A stretch of DNA of 64,000 nt from an uncultured Pseudomonas sp. (GCF_943846705.1 NZ_OX044366.1:2852001-2916000); one strand, 5' to 3'. Positions 37,158-46,233 are shown, counted from the first letter of the stretch. Program-made: numbers and translations. The notes: generated from the sequence alone by a model not told the origin.

Positions 37158-38327
37158 TTAGGCAGCGGGTTGGCACGTATCTACACCCATAACCGCGAGG
37201 GCATCGGCAATGGCGCGCAGCAACTGAGCGACAATGCGTTCGTCGATCTGGCCGATACAGCCGATGCGAAAACTCTCGGCGGTGGTCAGCTTGCCGGGGT
37301 AGATCAGAAACTGACGGGCCTTGAGTTCGTCGTAGAAACGCTTGAACTCGAAGTTCGGGTGGGCCGGGCTGAAGAAGGTGGTGATGATTGGCGACAGCCA
37401 GCGATCTTCCAGCAGGGTCTGGAAGCCCAGGTCGCGCATGCCACTGACCAGGACATTGCGATTGTTGGTGTAACGCATTTGCCGGCCGCTGACCCCACCT
37501 TCGGCAACGTGCTGTTCCAGCGCTTTGCGAAAGGCCACTACGCTATGGGTCGGCGGGGTGAAGCGCCACTGGCCGGTGCGCTCCATGTATTGCCACTGCT
37601 CTAGCAGGTCCAGGCTCAGCGAGTGGGCGCGGCCCTTTGACTGCTCCAGCAACGTGCGGCGGATGATGACGAAGCCAAAGCCGGGGATGCCCTCGATGCA
37701 CTTGTTGGCCGAGGACACCATGACGTCGAAAGGGATCTCATCGACGGTCAGCGGAACCGCACCGAAGGAACTCATGGCGTCGACAATCAGCCCCTTACCA
37801 TGAGCCTTGACCACGTCGGCGATCTCGCGCAGCGGGTTGAGAATGCCCGAACTGGTTTCGCAGTGAACCAGGAACACGTCGGTGACGTCGGGGTTGGCGG
37901 TGAGTAATTCGGCAACTTCTTCTGGCTGCGGTGGCAGGTAGTCACCCTTATCCAGAGCAATATAGTCGCGGCCCAAATAGTCGAGAATTTGCGTGGCACG
38001 CTTACCGTAGGCACCGTTCATCAGCACCAGGGCTTTGCCATCACGCGCGATGGCGGTGGCCAGCGCGGCTTCCACGGCGAAAGTGCCGCTGCCTTGCAGG
38101 GGCACGCAGGCGTAGCTGTCGTCATGCACGCCTGCCATCACTAGCAAGCCCTGGCGGATTTCAGCGGTGATGCGGTTGAAGTCGGCGTCCCAAGAACCCC
38201 AATCGCTAAGCATGGCTTGCTTGGTGGCCAGCGAGGTGGTCAGTGGACCTGGGGTGAGCAGGTACGGCTCGCCTAGGGCGGGGGCGTTAAGGGCAGGACG
38301 GGCGATGGGGAATTCAGCTTTGCTCAT
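37158..38327 (-). CDS. phnW: 2-aminoethylphosphonate:pyruvate transaminase PhnW
   Basis: A 389-residue class V PLP transaminase converting AEP + pyruvate to phosphonoacetaldehyde + alanine. YLLTPGPLTTS is the family N-terminus, GSGTFAVEAAL binds phosphate, Asp183 in IVDAMSSFG contacts the cofactor, and Lys209 in SSANKCIEGIPGFG is the PLP Lys. It heads the leftward run phnW, transporter, phnX, exaC, acs. Start ATG 38327 follows GGAG. Box B lies 78 nt upstream. Confidence 0.97.
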   Translation of the reverse strand: MSKAEFPIARPALNAPALGEPYLLTPGPLTTSLATKQAMLSDWGSWDADFNRITAEIRQGLLVMAGVHDDSYACVPLQGSGTFAVEAALATAIARDGKALVLMNGAYGKRATQILDYLGRDYIALDKGDYLPPQPEEVAELLTANPDVTDVFLVHCETSSGILNPLREIADVVKAHGKGLIVDAMSSFGAVPLTVDEIPFDVMVSSANKCIEGIPGFGFVIIRRTLLEQSKGRAHSLSLDLLEQWQYMERTGQWRFTPPTHSVVAFRKALEQHVAEGGVSGRQMRYTNNRNVLVSGMRDLGFQTLLEDRWLSPIITTFFSPAHPNFEFKRFYDELKARQFLIYPGKLTTAESFRIGCIGQIDERIVAQLLRAIADALAVMGVDTCQPAA

Positions 38328-38405
38328 GATCGTCTCCAGCGTGTGTTGAGGCGGCGGTACGCCGTGCTGGAGAAGATAAAAACAAGTTATAGATAATAAA
38401 TAAAA

Positions 38406-38443
38406 TCGATTTATAGTATTTCTAAAATAAGCTCAGATTATTA
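38406..38443. promoter_or_regulatory. Box B, putative operator of phnW and the lysR gene
   Basis: This 38-bp element in the phnW/lysR divergent region matches box A (30429-30466) in 33 of 38 positions; the preceding A-run is shared too. It lies 78 nt from the phnW start and 11 nt from the lysR start, so LysR binding there could activate phnW and repress its own gene. A -10-like TACTAT read leftward is inside. Confidence 0.72.
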
Positions 38444-38454
38444 ATGGAGTACTC

Positions 38455-39330
38455 ATGGCGGTATCACACGCGCAGCTACGAGCCTTTCATGCGGTGGCCC
38501 AGCAAGGCAGCTTTACCCGTGCCGCAGAACGTCTGTTTCTCAGCCAGCCGGCAGTATCCGACCAAGTGCGCAAGTTGGAAGAGCAGTTCGGTGTGTTGCT
38601 GTTCAACCGCACGAAGCGTTCGGTACAGCTGACTGAACTGGGCGAGCAGTTGCTGGGCATCACCCAGCGCCTGTATGCCGTAGCAGCAGAAGCGCAGGAA
38701 CTGCTGTCCAGCTCACAGGCTTTACAAGCCGGTAGTCTGACCCTGGCGGTCGACTCGCCGGTGCATGTGCTGCCATTTATCGCCCGGTTCAACGAGCGTT
38801 ACCCGGGTATTCGCTTCAGCGTGGTGACCGGCAATACCGACGAGGCGTTGGCACGGCTGTTCGAGTTCAAGGCCGACTTCGCCGTACTTGGCCGGCCGAT
38901 CGAAGACCCAAGCCTGTTGACCCATGTACTCAGCACGGCACCGCTGGTGGCTTTTGTCGGCCCGGGGCATCCCTGGGCCGAGCGCGAATCTATTGTGCTG
39001 GCCGACCTCGACGACACACCGCTGGTGTTACGCGAACGTGGCTCAATGACCCGGCAAAGCATTGAGGACGAGATGCTGCGCGTGGGCGCCAGACTGCGCC
39101 CAGCCATTGAGGTAGAGGGACGCGAGGCGGTGTTCGAGATGGTCGCCGCTGGGCTGGGGGTGGGCATCGTCTCGGCGGCTGAGTTTGGCAGCAGCCGCAG
39201 CATGCGTGTCTTGCCGATTGAGGATTGCCAGCGCTATATGACCGAGACCCTGGTGTGTCTGCGTAGCCAAGGCACGCGACGAGTCATCGAGACCTTTCTT
39301 GATGTGGTGCGCTCGAGTATCACTGATTAA
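38455..39330 (+). CDS. LysR-family regulator of AEP catabolism
   Basis: A 291-residue LysR-type regulator: winged helix-turn-helix (residues ~5-62, FHAVAQQGSFTRAAERLFLSQPAVSDQVRKLEEQFG) and a periplasmic-binding-like effector domain (~90-290). It resembles the LysR group that recurs beside phosphonate genes (TIGR03339). It is divergent from phnW, the classical LysR arrangement. Likely co-inducer AEP or phosphonoacetaldehyde (inference). Start ATG 38455 follows GGAG. Confidence 0.92.
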   Translation: MAVSHAQLRAFHAVAQQGSFTRAAERLFLSQPAVSDQVRKLEEQFGVLLFNRTKRSVQLTELGEQLLGITQRLYAVAAEAQELLSSSQALQAGSLTLAVDSPVHVLPFIARFNERYPGIRFSVVTGNTDEALARLFEFKADFAVLGRPIEDPSLLTHVLSTAPLVAFVGPGHPWAERESIVLADLDDTPLVLRERGSMTRQSIEDEMLRVGARLRPAIEVEGREAVFEMVAAGLGVGIVSAAEFGSSRSMRVLPIEDCQRYMTETLVCLRSQGTRRVIETFLDVVRSSITD

Positions 39331-39768
39331 ATCGGCGACTGTTGCGGTCAGTCCGCCGGACTAGCCGACGGCGAGACTTTCCCACGCCCGCGTGTTTTAT
39401 CGGCTGTAATCGGTTATTTGAGGTTGTCCATGCAGCGCGGCCACCCTGTAACAGCACTCAATAGTGGCGCGCGCACCGTTAGAAGGGGTAGTCGTAGCGA
39501 TGGCTTGATGGTCGCGGCGTAGGATGTAACTTGATAAGCCGACATATAAGCGGCTGCCTTGAACGGCGCACGGAGTCGCGCCTGATAGCCGCTTTTATGG
39601 TCGGCGAAGACGCCAACTGACTACAGGCCGAGGCTACAGTCAGCCTTGCCTGGCATTTGAGTCAGCATTTGGGTTCTCAGTCTATAAATAAGCCTTACTG
39701 ATACCTGATAGCCACTAAATCGATTGGAATGATGGCTTTATGCTTGGCATGCTGAGTGGGTCTTCTCT
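39331..39768. other. 438-bp intergenic region
   Basis: No gene seen. A long imperfect stem-loop (AAGCGGCT at 39548-39555 with AGCCGCTT at 39587-39594, then TTTTA; an inner GGCGC/GCGCC pair) may terminate the lysR transcript. The remainder is featureless to me. Confidence 0.45.
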
Positions 39769-40617
39769 GTGAGCACCACCATGTCAGATGCCAACCTGGC
39801 CACACTACTGGTTTTGATTTCGGCGTTTATGCACGCCAGCTGGAACGCGGTGGTCAAGTCCAGCAGTGACCGTTTGTCATCGATGGCAATGGTTGATGGC
39901 GTGGCATTTGTCGTAGCTTTGGCATTGCTGCCCTTTGTTGACCTGCCTTCATTAGAGGTGTGGGTCGTGATTGGCCTATCGACCTTGGTCAACCTGTTCT
40001 ATCGCTACTTTCTAATCCGCGCCTACAGCTTCGGCGACTTCGGCCAGGTGTATCCGCTGGTTCGCGGCTTACCGCCATTGCTGGTCGTGGTGTTTGCAGC
40101 CGTCTGGCTGGGAGAGTCGCTGCCGGACCTGGGCATCGTCGGCGTGGTGGTGTTGTCACTCGGGGTGCTCAGCTTGCTGCACGTAACCCAGAACTGGCAG
40201 GCACCGCGCAACGCGTTGGCCGCTGGAGTGTGCGTGGCTTTGTACACGGTGATCGACGCCCATGGCGTGCGCAGCTCAGAGAGCGTGCTCCAGTACCTGG
40301 TGTATTTCACCCTGTTGCTGAGCATACCGATCCCCCTGTTCGCCGCCTGGCGACGGGGCCCCGCGCTGGGTCGACACGTTCGCCAACACTGGCGTATGTC
40401 GGTGTTTGGCGGGCTGACCTACAGCGCGGCGTATGCACTGGTGTTATGGGCCATGACGCTGGAGAACGTGGCAAAAATCGCCGCTCTGCGCGAGAGCAGC
40501 GTAATTATCGGCGCGGTGATTGCCACGCTGCTATTTAAGGAACCCTTCGGTCATCGCCGGCTGATTGCCGCAGTAACCGTGACGCTGGGAATTATCCTGA
40601 TCAAGTGCGCGGCTTAG
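39769..40617 (+). CDS. DMT/EamA-type membrane protein
   Basis: A 282-residue protein with about ten membrane helices, related to EamA-type permeases (two repeats, each of ~135 residues). Size and place match the 'phosphonate utilization associated putative membrane protein' family (TIGR03340), which recurs next to AEP genes with no proven function. It might export or import a metabolite. Start: GTG 39769, or ATG 39781 four codons later; neither has a clear ribosome site. Confidence 0.8.
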   Translation: MSTTMSDANLATLLVLISAFMHASWNAVVKSSSDRLSSMAMVDGVAFVVALALLPFVDLPSLEVWVVIGLSTLVNLFYRYFLIRAYSFGDFGQVYPLVRGLPPLLVVVFAAVWLGESLPDLGIVGVVVLSLGVLSLLHVTQNWQAPRNALAAGVCVALYTVIDAHGVRSSESVLQYLVYFTLLLSIPIPLFAAWRRGPALGRHVRQHWRMSVFGGLTYSAAYALVLWAMTLENVAKIAALRESSVIIGAVIATLLFKEPFGHRRLIAAVTVTLGIILIKCAA

Positions 40618-41130
40618 CCAAACACTGCTGCGCCACATGCAAAATTCATCGATCAAGCACGCATCGCGGTGCTCGTTGAGGCGATATAGCAATTTATCAA
40701 GCAAGTTCGCTTGATTACAGTCGCACTTCAGCAATATCTGCCAACCCAAATGAAAGCATGCAGTCCAGCGCAGAACAGCCATCAACAAGAGTGGCGGTGT
40801 GCGCTTGCACACCCATGTGTTAGCAGTACTGGATGGGCGACTAAAGATAGTTCGTTGCGCTTTATGGACACCCATTAGGTGATAAATACGTTCCGTCAGG
40901 TCTCAATCCAAGTTGGCCGCTTTGAGTCGATAACTGCCCGTCGCGATAGACGACAGCGGCCAAAAGCCGACACTCAGTAGCATCTACGAAACTAGGGCGA
41001 CTCACTTACTCTGCCTCTTTGAGTCAGTTTTAAAATATGGATATTTTGCGTTTCATTGAAGTATGCGATGGCCTCATCACCCGCCAGGACGCACTGCAAC
41101 GATTGCCTAGCAGCGAGGCCTATGAGGCCA
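40618..41130. other. 513-bp intergenic region with a structured element
   Basis: A 9-bp stem (TTGGCCGCT 40913-40921 with AGCGGCCAA 40955-40963) encloses a smaller GTCG/CGAC stem; such elements occur in Pseudomonas spacers. A short rightward frame begins at ATG 41037 and ends at 41171, running into the 3' end of the converging gene (44 residues, MDILRFIEVCDGLITRQDAL at the start). It may be a gene remnant; I do not recognise it. Confidence 0.4.
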
Positions 41131-42474
41131 TTAAAGAACAGGGGTCGTGTGTGATGGCTTATTGGCGTTAAGCACTTGATTCAGCGCGTCAAGCATCAGG
41201 TCGGCGTGCTCCTTTTCGAACGCTAGAAGCGGCCGGATCTTGAGGATGTTTTCCAGAGGCCCAGCGGCACTGATCAGCACGCCGTGTTCGCGTAAATCGT
41301 TGACGATGCGCCGGGTAGCCTGTGCTGCCGGTGCCTTGGTTTCCCGGTTGCTGACCAACTCGATACCAAAGAACATCCCCGCACCGCGTACGTCGCCAAT
41401 CAGTTCGTGGTGTTCGGCGAGACGCCGGAAACCCTGCAGCAGATAGTCGCCAATCTGTGCCGAACGCTGTTGTAAACCCTCTTCTTGGATAACCTCCAGC
41501 ACGGCCTTGGCAGCGGCGCAGGAGACAGGGTTGCCGCCGAAAGTGTTGAAATAGCGCACGCTGCGGCCAAAGCTTTCGATCAAATCGGCGCGCGCCACGA
41601 CGCCGGCGATGGGCTGACCGTTACCCATGGGTTTACCCAGGGTGACGATGTCTGGCTGCACGGTATGACGCTGGAAACCCCACATGTTTTCGCCGGTGCG
41701 TGCAAACCCGGATTGCACCTCATCAGCGATATACAGCAGCCCTTCAGCGCGCGCCAGGGCCACGCCTTCGGCGAGAAAGCCGCAGGGCTCGGCGAACACC
41801 CCATCACTGGCGAAGATGCCGTCGAGCAGCAGCGCGGCAGGTTTGATGCCACGGGCGCGCAGGTCGTCGATGGCCGCGCGCACGTCGGCGGCGAAGGCGG
41901 CCGCGACGTTTTGCGTCCCAAGCCGGTAGGCGTCTGGCGCGCGAACGCAGCGTGCATGAGCCGGCAAGCGGACTCCGGCTCCGAGCGACGGCGAAAGCGC
42001 CGAGATGTCTCCGGTAACGCCGTGGTAAGCGAATTGGGTGATGATCACCCCTTCGCCACCGGTGAAGTGGCGGGCGATGCGCAGGGCCAGGTCGTTGGCT
42101 TCGCTGCCGGTGCAGGTGAACATCACTCGCTCAAGACCGGCGGGAAAGGTAGCCAGCAGTTGCTCGGCATAGTCGAGGATGCCTTGCTGCAGGTAGCGCG
42201 TATGGGTATTGAGTTGAGCGGCCTGTGTACAAATCGCTTCGACCACGCGCGGATGACAATGGCCGACCGAAGCGACATTGTTATAGGCGTCCAGGTAACG
42301 TCGGCCTTGTTCGTCGTAGAGCCAGACCCCCTCGCCACGCACCGTGTGCAGAGGGCGCTCGTAAAACAGACGGTAGGCCGGGCCAAGCAGACGCTCGCGG
42401 CGCTCGATTAATGCCCGTTCCTGTTGGCTTAGGCGCTCGGCGTCGGCCGGACTGAACCCATTGAGCATGCTCAT
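41131..42474 (-). CDS. Class III PLP enzyme, phospho-lyase-like
   Basis: A 447-residue fold-type I class III enzyme. PLP site: Lys281 in IVTLGKPMGNGQP, Asp251 in YIADEVQSGFARTG, and TGSEANDLALR. YNNVASVGHCHPRVV and the GKPMGNG motif are characteristic of the ethanolamine-phosphate / 5-phosphohydroxylysine phospho-lyase branch, which removes phosphate and ammonia to give an aldehyde rather than transaminating. The gene overlaps the upstream kinase by four bases (ATGA), which strongly supports a kinase-then-lyase pathway. A true omega-aminotransferase is the alternative. ATG 42468 is another possible start. Confidence 0.82.
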   Translation of the reverse strand: MSMLNGFSPADAERLSQQERALIERRERLLGPAYRLFYERPLHTVRGEGVWLYDEQGRRYLDAYNNVASVGHCHPRVVEAICTQAAQLNTHTRYLQQGILDYAEQLLATFPAGLERVMFTCTGSEANDLALRIARHFTGGEGVIITQFAYHGVTGDISALSPSLGAGVRLPAHARCVRAPDAYRLGTQNVAAAFAADVRAAIDDLRARGIKPAALLLDGIFASDGVFAEPCGFLAEGVALARAEGLLYIADEVQSGFARTGENMWGFQRHTVQPDIVTLGKPMGNGQPIAGVVARADLIESFGRSVRYFNTFGGNPVSCAAAKAVLEVIQEEGLQQRSAQIGDYLLQGFRRLAEHHELIGDVRGAGMFFGIELVSNRETKAPAAQATRRIVNDLREHGVLISAAGPLENILKIRPLLAFEKEHADLMLDALNQVLNANKPSHTTPVL

Positions 42475-43565
42475 GCGTGTGGCTCCTCTTGGCAGGCCTT
42501 GATGATTTGCGCTTGAGCCTGGTGGCGCGACAGGTTAGCTAGGCCCTGTAGGCTCTGCCAGGCGTGTTGACTATTGCGCAGAATGTAATCGCAATTTTCC
42601 GGGTGCAGGCTGGCGCGCCAGGCGGTGATGCAAAGGGTCATAACCAGGCGTGTGGCGATCAGGTCCACGAGGATCGTCTGCTCGTCGGGCAAAAGCGGAT
42701 TGCGCCGATGGTAGGCGACGATTAGCTCGCTCGCGGGCGCGAGGGGGTCGTCGATTCCGCCCAGTTGGTAGGCGGCGGCGACCGCTAGATCGTTGACCAG
42801 CGGTGCATACACCATATCGCCGAAGTCGAGGATGTTGAGGATGCGTTCTGGGTGATGTGCATCGACGATGACGTTGTGCGGGTTGAGGTCGTTGTGAATG
42901 ACCTGCGCACGCAATTTCGTCAGATGCGGCAAAGCCTGTTCCTCGAAATTATCGAGGAATCGCTCCACTAGCGCGCGTTTTTTGCCGTGGTCGATGTGCG
43001 GGAGCAAGCGCCGCAGGCGGGAGGCATGCTTCATGTCCCAGAGTAATTCATGGCCAGAAGCCGGATGGCTGAAGTCCTGCATGGCGCGGTCGAGGCGAGC
43101 CAGCGCATCCCCGAGGTTTTGCCGTAAGGCCAGGCTGCGCTCGGCTACTTGGTGCAAGGGTAAGCCTTCCACGAAGGACATCAGGCGCGCCAGCATGCGC
43201 TGGCCGTCAACCTCTACGGCGAACTGGTAGGAACCGTCCAGCGCCGGGTAGACGCGCTGCACCGGCAGTTCAGGGTCGGTGCGCTGAACGTGCAAGAGAA
43301 CGCCATTCTGGAAATCCACAACCTGAGGATCTTCCAGCGGATGAGACAGCTTAAGCAGACGGGTTACACCGTCAGCAGCGCTGATTTTAAAATTCAGATC
43401 GCGCTCGCCAGCGAGACGCTGGGCGGCGCCATGCAGGCCGAAGTGTTCGGTGGCGATGGCGGCAGCCTGCTCGAGACTGACCTGCGCCGGAGCGACTTCG
43501 AGCAGGTGGTCGTGTACGGGGGCGGTATTCAGAGACACTGCGAAGGACTCCATCGACTCATGCAT
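42471..43565 (-). CDS. APH-family amino-alcohol kinase (hydroxylysine-kinase-like)
   Basis: A ~364-residue aminoglycoside-phosphotransferase-fold kinase. The catalytic loop is VIHNDLNPHNVIVD (base Asp, Mg-binding Asn) and the Mg-binding Asp is in ILNILDFGDMVY. ILDFGDM and the HPENCDYI segment resemble human hydroxylysine kinase. Likely substrate is a hydroxy-amine such as 5-hydroxylysine or ethanolamine, with the product used by the phospho-lyase next to it. Start: ATG 43565 (or 43553); the frame extends to 43619 but that would overlap the binding-protein gene. No strong ribosome site. Confidence 0.82.
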   Translation of the reverse strand: MHESMESFAVSLNTAPVHDHLLEVAPAQVSLEQAAAIATEHFGLHGAAQRLAGERDLNFKISAADGVTRLLKLSHPLEDPQVVDFQNGVLLHVQRTDPELPVQRVYPALDGSYQFAVEVDGQRMLARLMSFVEGLPLHQVAERSLALRQNLGDALARLDRAMQDFSHPASGHELLWDMKHASRLRRLLPHIDHGKKRALVERFLDNFEEQALPHLTKLRAQVIHNDLNPHNVIVDAHHPERILNILDFGDMVYAPLVNDLAVAAAYQLGGIDDPLAPASELIVAYHRRNPLLPDEQTILVDLIATRLVMTLCITAWRASLHPENCDYILRNSQHAWQSLQGLANLSRHQAQAQIIKACQEEPHA

Positions 43566-43603
43566 AAGCAGCCCACCCGGCGACGCCGGACGGGCATGAG
43601 AGG

Positions 43604-44635
43604 TTACTGGCTGGCCCAAGCGAAGAAGCGTTGTTCCAGCGCCTCGCCATGGTCGATCCAGAACTCGGTGTCCATGGCCCGCGCGTGCGCAAGGTTTTCC
43701 GGCGCAGTGGGCAGAGCGGGGCGGATCGCGGGGTCGATCAGGGCGAGAGTGTGGATGTTGGTCGGGCCATAGGGAATCGCCTCGGCGAACACCTTCTGCT
43801 GCTCTGGACGGTTGGCCAGAGCGATGAATTTCTCGGCCAACGCCTTGTTTTTGCTGCCCTTGACGATGGCCCAGTGGTCGACGTCGTACAAGCTACCGTT
43901 CCACTGCATGACGAACGGCCGACCTTCTTTTTGCGCAGTGGTGATACGGCCGTTGTATGCAGAGGTCATCACTACGTCGCCAGAGGCTAGCCATTGCAGG
44001 GGTTGTGCGCCGGCCTCCCACCACTGGATATTGGCTTTGAGTTGGTCGAGTTTGCGGAAAGCCCGGTCAACGCCTTCCTTGGTGCCGAGCACCTTGTACA
44101 AATCATCCAGCTGCACGCCATCAGCGAGCAACGCAAACTCTAGGGTGAACTTGGCGCCTCGGCGCAGGCCGCGCTTACCTGGAAAGCGCTCGGTGTCCCA
44201 GAAGTCTGCCCAGCTTGTGGGCGCTTCGGCCAGTTTGCTGGAGTCATAGGTGAGTAAGGTGGACCAGATGAAGATCCCGACGCCGCAGTCACTCACAGCC
44301 GCGTCGAGAAAATCTTCTTTCTTACCTAGTTTTGACCAGTCCAGTTGTTCAAATAGGCCATCACTGCATCCACGCACAAGCTCCGGCGTCTCGACTTCCA
44401 CCACGTCCCAGTTGGTATAGCCGGTATCGGCCATTACTTTGATTTTGGCCATTTCACCATTGTATTCGGACGCTATGACAGAGGCGTTGTGCTGCGCCGA
44501 GAAGGGTTGATAGAAGGCTTTGTCCTGGGCCACTTTGTTATCGCCGCCGAACGACACCACGGTCAGCGTTTCGGCTGCCTGGGCTGGGACGGTCGCGCCG
44601 GCCAGCAACAGTAAGGCTGCGAATTTCTTGAACAT
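43604..44635 (-). CDS. ABC periplasmic binding protein (PotD-like), orphan
   Basis: A 343-residue periplasmic substrate-binding protein with a signal peptide (MFKKFAALLLLAGATVPAQA). It is close to the binding protein at 50698-51729: same length, and shared motifs such as AFYQPF/AFYQPW, YNGEMAKIKVM, DVVEVETPELVRGC, FWDTERFPGKRGLRRGAK and QWWEAGAQP. No permease or ATPase gene accompanies it, so it may feed the importer encoded at 49544-53875. Start ATG 44635 follows TAAGGAG; the frame opens at 44788. First gene of the operon with kinase and phospho-lyase. Confidence 0.9.
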   Translation of the reverse strand: MFKKFAALLLLAGATVPAQAAETLTVVSFGGDNKVAQDKAFYQPFSAQHNASVIASEYNGEMAKIKVMADTGYTNWDVVEVETPELVRGCSDGLFEQLDWSKLGKKEDFLDAAVSDCGVGIFIWSTLLTYDSSKLAEAPTSWADFWDTERFPGKRGLRRGAKFTLEFALLADGVQLDDLYKVLGTKEGVDRAFRKLDQLKANIQWWEAGAQPLQWLASGDVVMTSAYNGRITTAQKEGRPFVMQWNGSLYDVDHWAIVKGSKNKALAEKFIALANRPEQQKVFAEAIPYGPTNIHTLALIDPAIRPALPTAPENLAHARAMDTEFWIDHGEALEQRFFAWASQ

Positions 44636-44848
44636 AGGAATGCTCCTTAATAAACCAGAGGTCCGACGTACTGGGGCTACTTGAGGGGGGAGGCAGTTTT
44701 GATTCGGGCTGAGGGGCGCAGCATTGCCGATAAATGACCTGGGCAATGCCGACGCATCCTGTCGCATATGGGGATGGGTGGGCTGCATGCGATGTCCTCC
44801 GAGCTTTTATTGTTGTCATAGGTAGACGATGGTATTAAAGCACCTAGA

Positions 44849-44870
44849 AAAACATGATGCATCATGTTTT
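44849..44870. promoter_or_regulatory. Perfect 22-bp palindrome, likely operator
   Basis: Half-site AAAACATGATG is followed at once by its exact reverse complement, centred at 44859/44860. It lies ~214 bp upstream of the leftward binding-protein operon and ~70 bp upstream of the SDR remnant. Its symmetry and size fit a dimeric regulator such as the GntR protein encoded at 45562. Confidence 0.7.
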
Positions 44871-44941
44871 ATTTGGTTGTTCAGACACTATACGTTTGTC
44901 CTCCATTCAGGAGACAGCCACTGCAAAGGAGGGGAGCGATA

Positions 44942-45473
44942 ATGAATGGACCCCAAACGTTGCTGCTAACAGGCGCCAGTCGCGGTATCGGGCACGCGAC
45001 GGCGAAGCATTTCAATTTCGCTGGCTGGCGAGTGTTCACCGCTCGCGCCAGGAGTGGGGGCAGGCTGTCCTTGGGCTGAAGGGCGGCAGAGCCATATCCA
45101 TATGGATCTGGAAGACATTGATAGCGCCGAATGCAACCTTCCGCTGATCCGCGAGAGGCTGGGCGGCCAGTTGCACGCATTGGTGAACAATGCCGGGACC
45201 TCGCCGAAGTCGGCGAGTGGTGCGCGAATGGGGGCGCGAGAGTGATTACGCGATCTGGATACGCGTGTTTAACGTCAATTTATTCTCCACCGCGCTGCTT
45301 GGCGGCGGTTTATTCGAGGAGTTGAAGGCGGCTCAGGGCACGATCATCAACGTCACCTGCATCGCTTAGGCAAGCCGGAGGAGGTCGCTTCGCTAATCCA
45401 CTTCCTCTGTACCAATGGTGCGTCTTATGTGAATGGTGCCGAAATCCACGTCAACGGAGGGCAGCACGTTTAG
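44942..45473 (+). pseudogene. Decayed short-chain dehydrogenase/reductase gene
   Basis: The start MNGPQTLLLTGASRGIGHATAKHF shows the SDR cofactor motif TGxxxGIG. After ~35 codons the frame shifts; HMDLEDIDSAE and GGQLHALVNNAG (NNAG motif) continue in a second frame, RVFNVNLFSTALLGG and GTIINVTC in a third, and the end LGKPEEVASLIHFLC then ASYVNGAEIHVNGG follows a deletion that removed the YxxxK catalytic segment. Total ~530 bp against ~750 expected. It is clearly inactive. Confidence 0.85.
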
Positions 45474-45487
45474 CGAACTGGCAATCA

Positions 45488-45531
45488 CGTCTGACAACGA
45501 GGATCATTAACGTCTGACAGTTCGTCAGACG
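45488..45531. promoter_or_regulatory. Repeated CGTCTGAC half-sites upstream of the GntR gene
   Basis: CGTCTGAC occurs at 45488-45495 and 45511-45518, and its reverse complement GTCAGACG at 45524-45531; the last two form a perfect inverted repeat with a 5-nt spacer 31 bp before the gntR ATG. Likely an autoregulatory operator. Confidence 0.55.
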
Positions 45532-45561
45532 ACACTGCGCCGGCCCCCTGACGAGATACCC

Positions 45562-46233
45562 ATGAACTACCCGATAGAAGGCCTCAATCATTCCTATCTA
45601 GGCAGCAGTGTGTACGCACTGCTGCGCGAGGCGCTGATCACCGGCCGTTTCAAGCCTGATGACAAACTGCGTATCCGCGACTTGGCGCAGCAGTTAGGTA
45701 CGAGCGTCACGCCGGTTCGCGATGCCATTTTGCAACTCGCCAAGGAGCGGGCGCTGGTGCTTAAAACCCCGAAAGACATCCGCGTGCCCGTGCTTAGCAA
45801 AGAGCAATATCTAGAGATTCGAAGTATTCGCCTCGCACTGGAGGGGCTGGCGGCAGAAACAGCCGCCGAGCGCGCGACTGAGGAGGATTTACGCGCGTTG
45901 GAGGACAATATCAACGCTAATTTGCAGGCGATAAAGACAGGTGACTTCGTCGAGGCAATCAAACTCAACCAAGCATTCCACTTTGCCCTTGCTGAAATCG
46001 CCGCCATGCCTGTGCTGCTGGGTTTTCTTGACAGTTTATGGATGCGGACAGGGCCATTGATTGCCCTTGCTTACCATAACTTCTCCGAGCAGATTGCCAT
46101 CGAACACCATTGGGAGGTTCTTGCCGCTTTGCACAAACAAGATGGCCTTGCTTCAAGGGCAGCCATATGCACCGATATTTGTGACGGCAATGACTATCTG
46201 CTCGCCTTTATTGAGGGCACTGCTTCGAATTAA
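45562..46233 (+). CDS. GntR-family (FCD) transcriptional regulator
   Basis: A 223-residue GntR/FadR-type repressor: N-terminal winged helix (~10-75, SSVYALLREALITGRFKPDDKLRIRDLAQQLGTSVTPVRDAI) and C-terminal FCD ligand domain (~85-215). FCD proteins bind small organic acids or amines and a metal. It lies between two amino-compound clusters and could control either; palindromes at 44849-44870 and 45511-45531 are candidate sites. Start ATG 45562. Confidence 0.9.
   Translation: MNYPIEGLNHSYLGSSVYALLREALITGRFKPDDKLRIRDLAQQLGTSVTPVRDAILQLAKERALVLKTPKDIRVPVLSKEQYLEIRSIRLALEGLAAETAAERATEEDLRALEDNINANLQAIKTGDFVEAIKLNQAFHFALAEIAAMPVLLGFLDSLWMRTGPLIALAYHNFSEQIAIEHHWEVLAALHKQDGLASRAAICTDICDGNDYLLAFIEGTASN

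Noticed and set aside
41485..42411. Plus-strand frame opposite the phospho-lyase gene (308 codons)
   Set aside because: Shadow frame; the PLP enzyme on the other strand has all its catalytic motifs.
44942..45245. Two small rightward frames as separate real genes
   Set aside because: They are consecutive pieces of one SDR sequence in different frames, so they belong to a pseudogene.
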